Shown here piece by piece: positions 53,547 to 63,648 of a stretch of DNA of 64,000 bases (its first letter is position 1; every line of letters starts with the position of its first letter). The position numbers and the translations under genes are program-made. The notes under the pieces are model-generated. The model worked only from the letters and a program-made list of their open reading frames with translations, was not told the DNA's origin and did not search any database. This stretch comes from Anthracocystis setariae (lineage: Eukaryota; Basidiomycota; Ustilaginomycetes; Ustilaginales; Ustilaginaceae): positions 124,001 to 188,000 of the forward strand of contig CAKMXJ010000018.1 in the NCBI GenBank assembly GCA_928724745.1, in the 5' to 3' direction.

Positions 53547-55093
53547 GATGACAAGATGTATGGGTAGATGCCGGAGTTGCGAGAGCACCGTCGGGGCTCT
53601 TGATATAAGTTCAGTCAAGAATGATCATGGAATGATCATGTGGAGCAATAGCTATGCATGTATCGTGGACTAGCTTCAGCTGTCAAGGTGAGGAAGTTGG
53701 CGTGCGGCGCAGAATCAGTTAGCTCGGGTAGTGCGTTGGCGAAGTGGCGGCGGATCGGATATGGAGGCGTTGCTTCTTTGGGATTGTATGCGAGGTGGGG
53801 GAGAGCCAGAGGAGGGGATCAGGAGGGGGAGGGGGAGGGGGAGGGGAACGATATAACCCACCTCTTGGAACGGTTGGGTTATGAACCTTGTTGATCAGGA
53901 GAGGGCGAGTCGAGCTAAGACGTTGCAGATCACAAGACTCACCTGTACGCTTTGATCGCTACGAAACGCAGCAGCAACTTGGGCGCTCCCTGCTTCAGAA
54001 CGGCCCTTTTTTTTGATGCCAAAGGGACGGACGCTTGGTCCTCCTGGACGAGCTTACCTCTTGGCTTGACGCTTTGGCCGTCGACATGGTTGAGGCCCAG
54101 TGTTGGGTTGGGGGTTTTGTCCAACCTCTGTGAAGGGATTCGTTTGATGCATCCAAAAGGCGGTTGTCAAGGGACCTCTATGCAAGTGTCTGCCAACATG
54201 TAATCCGAAGGAATAGAACGGCGGAAGAGGGTGCTAGTTCCTTGTCTCAGTGTTGTTCTCTCTGTGTCTTTCCCTCATATGCAGTGAATTCGCCGCTGAT
54301 TCTGACCTGTCATATTATTATTCGCTCAAGAGTTTACGCCGATGTGCATAAAACGGTTGCACAAAAGTAGCATACAGTACCATACTGTACTGTAGGTGTG
54401 TAGAGTAGTAGTGGTTTGCGATTGCGGTTGTCATGCTGTGCGTGACGTGTGCGTTATGGTCCCCACGCCTCCTCGGCAAGGGGTTCTTCTGGCTTGCGTC
54501 TGTTTTTCTTTCCCACGTTGTAATGATTGCTTCCGTCTTACGTCCAGGGGACCAAGGGAGCTTGACTCTAGGTGGCATGCTAAAGATCGGCGTGGTGCAT
54601 CTAGCCGCCTCGCCGTAACATTGCGATGAAGGAAAGCCACCTAAGCGCTGGATTCTACGCCATCGCCTAGACACTCTGCCACAAATGCCTGATCTGTGAT
54701 GCGCCAACTGTCTCGCCGAACAAGCAGAACCAAGGGTCTGCTCGCTACGGATGAGCCAGAGGAACGATTGCACATGACAGCAGGTGTGGTGTGGTGTGGT
54801 GTGTTGTGTCAAGTATCATGGTCTTGAGCAAAGTTTGTTAGGCCAAGAAGCTTTAACAAATTTTGATGTGACGCGCAGGGACCATTGCAACATGTCAATG
54901 GAACCATTCACATTCGCTGTTTCTTCTCCACCTCGACATCCTGGCGCTGCATCCTAACTCGTCGACCTCGTGTGGTCCGCCTCAGCTGCTCCACGCTTCA
55001 TTCCCCAGCCCAAAGTGAAGAGCAGCTGCGACCGCAACTTATACCCGCCCTACCGAGCTCGCATCATCGACACCAAGACACACCACCCTAACC
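53547..55093. other. Divergent region, unidentified gene and SEC15
   Basis: 1.5 kb with a (GGGGGA)n tract (53825-53847), a (GTGTG)n tract (54784-54810) and ATACAGTACCATACTGTACT (54372-54391). No convincing gene seen. Confidence 0.55.
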
Positions 55094-57499
55094 ATGGTCG
55101 CCCGAGCACGTCGTCCACTCGTCTCGCTCGAAGCACAGCTGCAACAACTCACACTCTTCTCGGACCTCGATGCCGAGTCTGAAAACCTCGAGCAACTTGG
55201 ACCCATCATCAAATCGCTCGACGAAGCGCGTCAACAGGATGCCTTTCTGCGCCACTTGAAGTCGTTCGTCGCGGAAAAGGATCGCGAGATCGAAGCCGTC
55301 TGCAATGCCAACCACTCCGAGTTCGTTGCTGCTGTGGACAAGCTCGTCAAGGTGCGATCTGGCACGGTAACACTGAAGCATCGCATTGCAGAGTTGAACG
55401 AGGATGTCCAGGCGGGTAGCAGTTCGTTGGGCAACAAGAAACGGCAGCTCCTTGAGACGCAGCGTACGGTGGCCAATGTTGGGGAAGCCATCGATGGGCT
55501 TCAGGCTAGTTTGCGAGTGTTGGATCTGGCGAATAGGGTGGATGGCTTGATCCAGGAGAAGAAATACTACGGAGCGCTGCGAAGCCTGAAGGAGTTGGAA
55601 GGGGTGCATTTGCGCAGCGTGTTGCATCATGAGTTTGCCAAGGTGATGATGGAAAGTATACCACAAATGAGGGGGCAGGTGAAGGCGGCGGTGACCAGGG
55701 AGATGAAGGAGTGGCTGTTTGAGGTGCGCGAAAAGTCGAGAACGGTTGGACAGCTGGCGTTGGAAGCGATGGAGAATAGGCAGAAGCGATGGAGGGTTAA
55801 GGCGCAAAGGGATCCGCTGCTCAGGTTGGCCAAGGTGAATTCGGCGATTGAGCTCGTGGTCAACGAAAGGACGGAACACAATTTCGTCGAGAACGAAAAG
55901 GTCAGCATTGATTTCCGACCATTGTACCAGTGCATCCACATCTACGATGCGTTGGATCTCAGGGAGGAACTCCAAGCTTCGTATCACGAAGACCGTCGTG
56001 CCCAAGCGAATCTGCTACTCAATCAAGGCCTAACATTCACGGCAGCGACCAACACGACTTCAGCATCGTTCCCGGCGCTGCTCGAGGAGATGGTGGGCTT
56101 CTTCCTTGTCGAGCATCATGTGATCCAGACTACACCTACGGGGTTTCGAAGTGAAGCTGAAGTGGATGATCTGTGGGACACGATGTGCACACGCGTCATC
56201 GATATCGTCTCGCTCGCATTACGCGATTGCAAAGACACCAAGATCTACGTCAACGCCAAAACTGCCATCCAAACCTTCATCCAAACGCTCCAAGGCTACT
56301 CTTTTCCCGTCGTTAAACTCAACGCACTGCTACTCACCCTCTTCGAACGTTACGCGCACCTTCTTCGCGATCGCTTCGCATCCGACTTCCAACAAGCCAT
56401 GCGTGAAACCCAACATCAGCCCATGATCGTCGCCAACGCCGACGAACTCGCCAAAGTGCTCTCGGTCTGTTGGTTGCAACCGGGCGATGCGGAACAACTG
56501 CGCTCGTCCAACTTCCCGCTAAGCCTGCCCTTCTCGCAAACCTATCCGCTGTGTTGCATGGATATCCGCAACCTTGTCGATCAGTACTACGTCTTCTCGG
56601 ACGGCTTCAGCTTTTCGCAGAACCATCGCGAGATCGACGAGATTCTCAAAAAGAGTCTGGACACCTTGTTGATCGATCAGGTGTCGAATGGGATTCGCGC
56701 GAGTTTGGCGTCCAGGACGATCAATCTTTCGCAGATTGCACAGATCGTGGTGAATGCGCAGCACTTTGATTTGGCGTGTACCGAGTTGGAGCGGCTTCTG
56801 GCGGCGTTGCGCGGTCCGCACGGGAGGGGCGCTAAGCTGCAATTGGACGCAAGTGCGCATTTTATCGAGACGTTGCGGTTGGCGAGGGACAAGATCAATT
56901 CGGCTTTTGCCGTCAAGTTGGATCAGTTTTTGGATATTGCCGAGTACGATTTCAGTGCCGTACGTGAGGAGAGGCGCGGCGCAAGTGCGTGGTTGCAGGA
57001 TACGGTGGATTGGTTAAGGACCATGGTGGAATCGGTGTTGGTGTTATTACCAGAAAAGGTCAAAGCCGAGGTGTACGAGGCGGCGTATGGTCATCTTGCC
57101 AATAGTTTGCTTGATAAGCAGTTGTTGGCGAGCGAGACCGTGGCGGTGACGGTGAACAAAGCTGGATTGCAGACGTTTAAGGCCGATATCGATTTCCTAA
57201 CCTCCAAGGCGCAGCAGGATGGTGTACCTGAGCGTGGGTTTAGGAGGGTTCAGCAGACGCTGGAGATCGTATTAGCGGAGAAGGTGCAGGAGTATGTGAC
57301 CTTGTTGCAAACAGGCAAACAGCCAAAAGTGGCAGAGTGGAAGTACAGCGCCGTGGAGCCAAAGAGTGTTGTTATGCTGCTCGATAAAATGGCAAGGTGG
57401 CATAGTGGTAGGGGGGAACATGATGCAGCCGCCAAGAGGCAGAGGGAGAGAGAGGCGTTGGTGAGAGTGCTCAATTCGGTTGGGTTTAGACGTCATTGA
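55094..57499 (+). CDS. SEC15: Exocyst complex subunit Sec15
   Basis: Sec15 links the Rab GTPase Sec4 on secretory vesicles to the exocyst tethering complex at growth sites. 801 residues from an ATG in good context (ACCATGGTCG), single exon. The N-terminal coiled coil and family block are clear (IIKSLDEARQQDAFLRHLKS; KLVKVRSGTVTLKHRIAELN; FYxALRSLKELE-type motif at KKYYGALRSLKELEGVHL). Next comes a helical-rod region with IYDALDLREELQASYHEDRR. The C-terminal alpha-helical bundle contains FAVKLDQFLDIAEYDF. The length is close to other fungal Sec15 proteins. It is convergent with the RlpA-like gene. Confidence 0.93.
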   Translation: MVARARRPLVSLEAQLQQLTLFSDLDAESENLEQLGPIIKSLDEARQQDAFLRHLKSFVAEKDREIEAVCNANHSEFVAAVDKLVKVRSGTVTLKHRIAELNEDVQAGSSSLGNKKRQLLETQRTVANVGEAIDGLQASLRVLDLANRVDGLIQEKKYYGALRSLKELEGVHLRSVLHHEFAKVMMESIPQMRGQVKAAVTREMKEWLFEVREKSRTVGQLALEAMENRQKRWRVKAQRDPLLRLAKVNSAIELVVNERTEHNFVENEKVSIDFRPLYQCIHIYDALDLREELQASYHEDRRAQANLLLNQGLTFTAATNTTSASFPALLEEMVGFFLVEHHVIQTTPTGFRSEAEVDDLWDTMCTRVIDIVSLALRDCKDTKIYVNAKTAIQTFIQTLQGYSFPVVKLNALLLTLFERYAHLLRDRFASDFQQAMRETQHQPMIVANADELAKVLSVCWLQPGDAEQLRSSNFPLSLPFSQTYPLCCMDIRNLVDQYYVFSDGFSFSQNHREIDEILKKSLDTLLIDQVSNGIRASLASRTINLSQIAQIVVNAQHFDLACTELERLLAALRGPHGRGAKLQLDASAHFIETLRLARDKINSAFAVKLDQFLDIAEYDFSAVREERRGASAWLQDTVDWLRTMVESVLVLLPEKVKAEVYEAAYGHLANSLLDKQLLASETVAVTVNKAGLQTFKADIDFLTSKAQQDGVPERGFRRVQQTLEIVLAEKVQEYVTLLQTGKQPKVAEWKYSAVEPKSVVMLLDKMARWHSGRGEHDAAAKRQREREALVRVLNSVGFRRH

Positions 57500-57704
57500 C
57501 GAATGCAATCCAGTCCGCTGTTGACAAAGAGCCTAGTGTGCGCACAGAATGTTGAACATAAACGAACGGAAAAAGAGCATCAATTCGTAACATTACACTG
57601 TGGAACATGAACATCAGCGAGTGAGCGCCAGGCTCAAACGCACCGCCTGCAGGAGACCACCTCGATAAAAGCGCAGCTTTTCCCCACCCCCCCCGCGCGC
57701 CCCC

Positions 57705-58763
57705 CTAGACGAACTTCCACGTAATCCCGTCGAGGACACCTTTATTCTTATCGTCGAGCATTGCAAACACGGTGGGACTAAGGTCGAGACTGGTTGGGTG
57801 GCAGGTGGGGCATTCGTCCATTGCGAACGCGTGAACGGTTTTGCCTTTCCAAGCGATTTCGATTTTGCGACCGCAAAGCGAGTTATGGTTTGGATTGCCT
57901 GAGGCTGGATTGTATTGTTCGAAGAGGTCCTTGGAGATGGCGACGATGGGTTGGTTGTCGGTGTTGGTGATGCCGCATGCGCCGAGGCCGGTGTCGTAGT
58001 AAGTGGCCCAGCCGGTGAAGGCCGGCGTCGTGTAGAGCGATGCGGTGGAGGGGGAGGATGATGTGGTGAATGCCGGTGGGGTGTAGCCGTTGATCGTGTT
58101 CGTGTCGGGGGTAGGTGATGAAGAGGTGTGATTGTTGCGGGTGAGCGCGTAGCTGATGGGTTGAGTAGGCTCGTCAGATTTAGAGGGAGGAGAAGAAGGG
58201 TGAGAGATGTTGTCTTTGGTCTCCTTCTTGGGCTGTGAAGCCGGGGTCGGCTGAGTAGCGGGCTGATCGTGGCCTTGATTCGTGTTGTCTTCGCAGTCGT
58301 CACCGTGATCATCATCGTGATGATAGGAGGCCGTGTCTTTCTGTTGAGCCTTTGTGACTTGCTGCTTGGACTCATGTTTAGCCTCGTTCCCCTCACCCGT
58401 CTTAGCCACCTCAGATTCAGCCGCCTTGACTGTGTTGCGATGTTGATCTTGATGGCTCCCCTCATCGGCTTGACGCTGAGAATCCCCCGCATTCGACGAC
58501 CCAGCATCAGCACCGTCGACAGTAAAACCCTTCAGATACACATTCAAACTATCAATATCGCCGTAATCCTCGAAATGCTGCAGCGCTGCTTCTAGCTTAT
58601 GCAGCTGGGCCTCGTAGTTATCGTGGGCCGACACCTGTCGACTCTGATTACGTCGGATGTGACGATGGCGATGGTGTGCATAACCAGTTGGGAGAGCGGA
58701 TGCTTCTAAGCCCAAGAACACCAAAGCGAGTAGCGAGGAGACGAGCATGGTGGAAAGCTTCAT
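57705..58763 (-). CDS. Secreted RlpA/expansin-like (double-psi beta-barrel) protein
   Basis: 352 residues from an ATG at 58763 (MKLSTMLVSS). The frame runs further upstream, but only this start gives a signal peptide (LLALVFLGLEASA). A Ser/Thr/His/Asp-rich, probably glycosylated and disordered spacer covers about 25-245. The C-terminal ~100 residues are a DPBB domain: GWATYYDTGLGACG at ~251, then IVAISKDLFEQYN, CGRKIEIAW, and FAMDECPTCHPTSLDLSPTV with the conserved Asp and Cys. Relatives are expansin-like, barwin-like or RlpA-like proteins that act on cell walls; no hydrolytic activity can be claimed. A TATA-like box lies about 120 bases upstream. Confidence 0.9.
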   Translation of the reverse strand: MKLSTMLVSSLLALVFLGLEASALPTGYAHHRHRHIRRNQSRQVSAHDNYEAQLHKLEAALQHFEDYGDIDSLNVYLKGFTVDGADAGSSNAGDSQRQADEGSHQDQHRNTVKAAESEVAKTGEGNEAKHESKQQVTKAQQKDTASYHHDDDHGDDCEDNTNQGHDQPATQPTPASQPKKETKDNISHPSSPPSKSDEPTQPISYALTRNNHTSSSPTPDTNTINGYTPPAFTTSSSPSTASLYTTPAFTGWATYYDTGLGACGITNTDNQPIVAISKDLFEQYNPASGNPNHNSLCGRKIEIAWKGKTVHAFAMDECPTCHPTSLDLSPTVFAMLDDKNKGVLDGITWKFV

Positions 58764-58883
58764 GATGATAGAGTCTGTTGAGTAGGAGGGCGAGAAAGTA
58801 GCGAGGTGAGCTGGGAGTGCGCAAGAAGCGGATGAGTGGGTGGGCGAAAGGATTGATCGACATGGGGGGGAGGAGGAGGAGGG

Positions 58884-58890
58884 TTTATAT
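58884..58890 (-). promoter_or_regulatory. TATA-like box of the RlpA-like gene
   Basis: Minus strand reads ATATAAA about 121 bases upstream of the start codon at 58763. Confidence 0.4.
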
Positions 58891-59334
58891 GCTTTCCAGA
58901 CACCTCGTGCACCCCGCAGGAGCAGCATCATGTGCGGAGAGATGCGAGAGCCTGTCGTGCACCCCCTGGCGTTCTGGGGTGCATCCGCACGCACATCCAC
59001 CCGACCGTACCCCCGGAATCATGCGCCTTTGCGCTCCTTGGATGCCACTCACCTTGAATCTATAACGGCGCGGATCGATACGAAGCTCTGTTGCGATAAG
59101 GATGGCGTCAAAGGGGAAGATGTGGACCCTGGAAAAAAACGAGGGTTCTATCCAACCAGAAAGGGGTCGAAAGGGCGGGGGAGGGGGGGGAGGAAAGAAT
59201 GCGTCCGTCCGGTCGAGGGTCGGTGTATATGTCAGTAATCGTTGTCAACGATGACCCAAACTTAATCCATATCCTCTCCTACCTATAAGCGTGAGCCAGA
59301 ACGAAAGGAAGGGGGAAAGGGAAAGAGGGGAAAA

Positions 59335-59356
59335 GGGGGGGGGGGGGGGGGGGGGG
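59335..59356 (+). repeat. G22 homopolymer
   Basis: Longest uninterrupted G run noticed in the window. Confidence 0.88.
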
Positions 59357-59712
59357 AGAACGAAACGTTAATCTTGATCAACAAGGTTGAGGGTGCATCC
59401 GGGTGTGACTTTACATGTCGCCATCCATCCACATAATGAATTCTTTGTTTCCCTTTTATCGCCTCTCTCACAGGGTGGGTGGGCGGTTGGAATGCATCTA
59501 ACAAAGCGCGGTGGGTCGGGAGCGAGGTAAGCGTGGGAAGTTCAGTGGGGGCTTGTCCCTCCTCCCTCGTCATCACATGAATCATTCTCTGGCATACAGA
59601 CTAGAAAGCCTTCTTCACGGACGGCACTCGTACGCAGATCATGTATGTATGAACAGACACTTGATTGAATTTTCTATCGAACGAATCTGAAGCATGCAGT
59701 AGTGAACCTTGG

Positions 59713-62580
59713 TTAGGCGGAAAATACCCAACCGGCCTGTTTATCAGCCCAATCAGCCAGCTCGCTACTAACACTAGCCTCCTTGAACTTGATGCTGACG
59801 TCGGCCTCCTCCGCCTCAGAGTTTGCCATCATGACGCCGAACCCATCGCCACCGACCCTGGTCTCATAGCACTTGAATCCAGCATTGCTCAACTCGTTGA
59901 CTAGCTCCTTCACCTGATCCTCAGCAAACTCATCCGGCAGCAGCGTCACCGCACATCCACCTCCGCCGGCGCCCGTCAACTTGGTCGCCAATTCGCCAGC
60001 GCCAAAGCTTTCCGTCTTGTTCTTGATCAACTCGAGGGCCGGATGAGTCACCTCCAATCCGACGAGCTCGGCGTGATTTTGTTTGATCAGCTCCTTGAGC
60101 TTGTCGATCTGAGCAGCGCGGCCGAGACCGGAGGTGCCGCCGAGCAGAGTCTTGGCAGAGTCAGCGATGGTCTGGATGCGAGCGAGGGCGGCATCCACTC
60201 GCTCAGGCTCAGCCTCCTTCTGAGCTGCGACATGCGCAATGAGCTTCTTGCCCTCCCTGCCTACGCACGAGTCGACAAGCAGGAAGCGGAAAGACGAGAA
60301 TCCCTTGAGCTTCTCCATCCTGTTTTCGGCCAAGCCGTTGATCGGATGAGCACGAGTGAAAGCGATGGCGCCGCCGTGGACCGCGACCGAGTTGTCCACA
60401 CCGGAAGGTGTGCCGTGGATGACCTTCTCCGAGAGGAAGGCCCACTGGTTGACGTAGGCCGAGTGATCGGCATCCACCTCGTTAGTGGGAGCAGGGATGC
60501 GAGCATAGAGAATGTTGAGCGCTGCCGAGAGACAGGAGCTGAGCGCTGCTGATGAGCCAAGCCCAGCACCGATGGGAAGAGCCGAACGCAGAACGAAAGC
60601 CTGAGCTTTGGCGTCGGCTTGTCCGGCGATGCACATGTACAGCACCAGGAAGGCGATGCTGGCGGCGTGACTCCTGTCGCTTTCATTCACCGTGTCGCCT
60701 ATCACCTTCTCGATCGCACTGACCAGCGTCTTGTCGAGCGAGTCCGGAACGGATCCGCCAGCGTGGATGCTGCTGGACACAGCCGCCCAGGGCAGCTCGT
60801 CAATGCTCCAAGTGTGAACCACACCCAAGTCGGGCATGTCCAGCGAGATCTTGCCATCCTGCCTGGGCGAAACACTGGCGTAACACCTCAGTGCCACACT
60901 GCCTGCCACCGCCGTCACGCCATGCACCACGGCATGCTCGCCAAAGAGGATCACCTTGCCTGGCGCACTCACCACCACACTGGTCGGCGGCGGATGTCCG
61001 CTGACGCTACCGGCTTCCCCCTCACCACCGCGAGTCTCGAGCTTTGCGCGGTTCATATCCTCGACCAATCCGGCCACCTTGTCACCCTGGTCAAGCTGCT
61101 CAGTATGCAAAGGAGTGCGTTCGTAGGCGATAAGATCTGGTGATGCTGCACGCGAGCTTTCGGTGGTGCCTCCCAGAATACCACTAGCGCGGTTGGATTG
61201 CTTGCGACGGATGGCACCGGCTTGGAGAAGAGCGTTTTCGAGATCCTCAAGAAGATCACGCTCGTCTTCGATACCGACACAGAGTCGGATCAAGTCTTCG
61301 GGCATGCCTCGAGCCGCTCGGACCTTGGGGTCGATCGAAGCGTGCGACATAAGACAGGGCATGGAGATGAGAGAGTTGACACAACCGAACGAGACGGAAA
61401 TGCCCCAGAGACGCGTAGCTCCGACGATGCGTTCGGATAGAGCCTTGTCGCCCGTTGTGAAGCTGAGCACCGAGCCGGGACCGGCAGCCTGCTTGTCGTG
61501 GATGTCCTTGGACGGATGCGAGGCAAGGCCAGGATAGTTGACTTTGAATCCCAGCGAGTCGAGGTAGTGTGCTACGGTGATGGCCGAAGCCTGCTGGCGG
61601 TCCATACGCACAGCAAGGGTCTTGATACCTCGAAGCAGCAGGAACGAGTCCATGGGAGTGAGGGCGTTACCGATCGAGTTGATGGTGAAGGCGATCTGCT
61701 TTCCGAGATCGTCACGATCGCAAGCAATGACACCGGCCATGAGATCGTGGTGACCCGAGAGATACTTGGTGCCCGAGTCGTACACCACATCCACGCCCAG
61801 CTCGAGAGGTCGCATGAGGTAAGGCGACATCATGGTGTTGTCGACGACGACCACTGCATCGGGCGCCCATTTCTTGGCTGCAGCAGCGCAGCGCTGAAGA
61901 TCGCAGATCTTGAGACAAGGGTTGGTGGGCGTTTCGAGAAGCACCATGCTGACCTTGCCGCAAAGGCCGGCAGCTGCGTCACGAGCGCGCTTCTGAAGCA
62001 TCTGCTCGACCTTGGTGGCGTCGGTTGTGTCGACGTGATCGGTGTAAATGTTCTGGTGCGAAGCCAAGTAACCAAGCAGACGGTTGGTACCACCGTAGAG
62101 ATCGTCACCGGCGATGATACGTTCGCCAGCCTTGACGAGACGGGTGATGACATCGAGGCAGGCCATACCGGAGGAGACGGCGAAGCTGTACTTGCAGTTC
62201 TGGAGCTGACACAGATGATGCTGAAGCATGGAACGGGTGGGGTTGCCGGAGCGAGAGTAGTCAAATTCGGCACCGGGAAGACCTTTGAAGGTGGCGGACA
62301 TGTAGATGGGGGCGGAAGAGGAGCCGTACTGGTCCTTGTGGTTGGGGTCGTCTACAGTGGCGCACTGGGTGGCGAAGCGGTAGCCGTTGGGGCCACGACG
62401 GTCCTTGTGCGAAATGAAGGGAAGCTTGAGGTCGGCATCGTCACCAAGGTCGGAGGGTTCGGGAGAGGTAGGGATGGAAGAGTCGAGCGAAGCGACTGAC
62501 GAGGCGACGTCGGTGCTGAAGGGCGTCACAGTTGATGCCTGGGAGGAAGAGACGCTGTATGCGGCACGAGGAGCTGACAT
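59713..62580 (-). CDS. STR3-ERG12: Cystathionine beta-lyase / mevalonate kinase fusion protein
   Basis: One uninterrupted 955-codon frame encodes two enzymes. Residues ~50-460 are a PLP enzyme of the Cys/Met family that best fits fungal cystathionine beta-lyase (cystathionine to homocysteine): YDSGTKYLSGHHD with Schiff-base Lys272, SGMACLDVITRL, GDDLYGGTNRLL, LETPTNP, VDNTMMSPYL and VSFGCVNSLISMPCLMSHAS. A ~70-residue polar linker follows. Residues ~530-955 are a GHMP-family mevalonate kinase (mevalonate to 5-phosphomevalonate, sterol/isoprenoid pathway): SAPGKVILFGEHAVVHG, PIGAGLGSSAALSS (~667), HGTPSGVDNSVAVHGG (~720) and KLTGAGGGGCAVTLL (~865). All key motifs of both enzymes are intact. 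An in-frame Met in the linker (near 61056) could start a separate kinase product. The two family assignments are firm; fusion at the protein level is inferred. Confidence 0.93.
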   Translation of the reverse strand: MSAPRAAYSVSSSQASTVTPFSTDVASSVASLDSSIPTSPEPSDLGDDADLKLPFISHKDRRGPNGYRFATQCATVDDPNHKDQYGSSSAPIYMSATFKGLPGAEFDYSRSGNPTRSMLQHHLCQLQNCKYSFAVSSGMACLDVITRLVKAGERIIAGDDLYGGTNRLLGYLASHQNIYTDHVDTTDATKVEQMLQKRARDAAAGLCGKVSMVLLETPTNPCLKICDLQRCAAAAKKWAPDAVVVVDNTMMSPYLMRPLELGVDVVYDSGTKYLSGHHDLMAGVIACDRDDLGKQIAFTINSIGNALTPMDSFLLLRGIKTLAVRMDRQQASAITVAHYLDSLGFKVNYPGLASHPSKDIHDKQAAGPGSVLSFTTGDKALSERIVGATRLWGISVSFGCVNSLISMPCLMSHASIDPKVRAARGMPEDLIRLCVGIEDERDLLEDLENALLQAGAIRRKQSNRASGILGGTTESSRAASPDLIAYERTPLHTEQLDQGDKVAGLVEDMNRAKLETRGGEGEAGSVSGHPPPTSVVVSAPGKVILFGEHAVVHGVTAVAGSVALRCYASVSPRQDGKISLDMPDLGVVHTWSIDELPWAAVSSSIHAGGSVPDSLDKTLVSAIEKVIGDTVNESDRSHAASIAFLVLYMCIAGQADAKAQAFVLRSALPIGAGLGSSAALSSCLSAALNILYARIPAPTNEVDADHSAYVNQWAFLSEKVIHGTPSGVDNSVAVHGGAIAFTRAHPINGLAENRMEKLKGFSSFRFLLVDSCVGREGKKLIAHVAAQKEAEPERVDAALARIQTIADSAKTLLGGTSGLGRAAQIDKLKELIKQNHAELVGLEVTHPALELIKNKTESFGAGELATKLTGAGGGGCAVTLLPDEFAEDQVKELVNELSNAGFKCYETRVGGDGFGVMMANSEAEEADVSIKFKEASVSSELADWADKQAGWVFSA

Positions 62581-63362
62581 GTTGGATAACTGGATGATCG
62601 GCTCGGTTCAGAGGTGTAGAATGGTAGCAGTGAGTGGAACAAGTCGTTGCGCTAAAAGTGTTCACTGGTGTATGGTATGGTAGAATGTAGTTGGTTGTGC
62701 GAAGGTTGCCGAAAGAGGGCGAGTTGAGGGTCGCCGCTCTTCAGGAATGGAGGTTGTGAGGGTATCGAGCAGTGTGCGCAGTTTGTTGCTGAACGATGAG
62801 GATGATAGTCGAAGATGACAAGGAGCGAGTTGTTAGTGGTTGTGGGACGGGCTTCGTGAGTTAGTTAGTGAGTTGGTTAGGGTGCGTGTGCGTGTGCAGC
62901 AAAAGAGCGCTCTAACGGCGTATCACCGACGAGAGGGCGAAAGCACACCCCGCCCCACTGCACGGCACGACACCGCAACTCCTCTTCCGATTCTTCCATA
63001 TTAACCACTTACTACTACTACTACACAAGTATTTGCCCCGTTGGCTATTGCAGCAGGCAGTTACAGAAGTTTGCAGCTCTGTACTGTACTGAACTGTAAA
63101 AATGCGAGTCATTTTTGTGCCCTGCAACAAAAAGAGACACAACACACATTAATTTATGGCGTGCTTTTTCTTGCTCTTCGGACTCGAAATCGGTTAAATC
63201 GGGGGAGAGAGACCGAGAGCGTGACGATAACGATGTGGCGGGATCTCGGAACTCGGGAATATTTTTGGATCTGGACGCTGCCCAACGGCGACACTTTCCA
63301 ATATTGAGCCAGAGGTCCATCTTCTCGTTCCTTTATGTGCACCATTGGCACAAATCACCAGC
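62581..63362. other. Divergent promoter region, fusion gene and NTF2-like gene
   Basis: Contains GTACTGTACTGAACTGTA (63081-63098) and ACTACTACTAC near 63012. No gene seen. Confidence 0.55.
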
Positions 63363-63648
63363 ATGGCGACGATCGCAGCAACAGACAAACGACCGGATAG
63401 TCGTAGGTTGGCCGACTTTGCTGCCAAGGCAGCCGAAACTTTTGTCTCGGCATACTACGCCGCTTCGGACTCACCGCAACGCACCAACCTCGTACCCACC
63501 CTCTACCTCCCGACCTCGTCGATCGTCTGGAACGGCACACCGGTGAGTGGACAGCAGGAACTCACGGCCATGCTCAACAGTATGCCAGGAAGCAAGCATG
63601 AGGTGCACAGCTTTGATTGTCACGCTCTCGGCGGCGCTGTGGATGGAG
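63363..63648 (+). CDS. NTF2-like protein, probably p15/NXT-type mRNA export cofactor (first exon, partial)
   Basis: NXT/p15 proteins pair with the Mex67/TAP export receptor at the nuclear pore. The ATG at 63363 starts MATIAATDKRPDS. The exon shows the family pattern: ETFVSAYYAASDSPQRTNLV, LYLPTSSIVWNGTPVSGQQE, and a short loop ending SKHEVHSFDCHALGG. It ends at a GTAAGT donor (63649) after one base of a codon. The rest is unresolved. An acceptor at 63775 would give a 158-residue product ending at 63966, but that second exon does not look like the expected beta-strands (no FSQxF-type motif), so further exons may lie beyond 64000. Confidence 0.75.

Larger units (their letters stand above)
58764..59712. 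other. Intergenic region with a G22 run
   Basis: RlpA-like gene promoter on the left and 3' flank of the fusion gene on the right. Contains short G runs near 59178 and a G22 run at 59335-59356. No gene seen. Confidence 0.6.
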
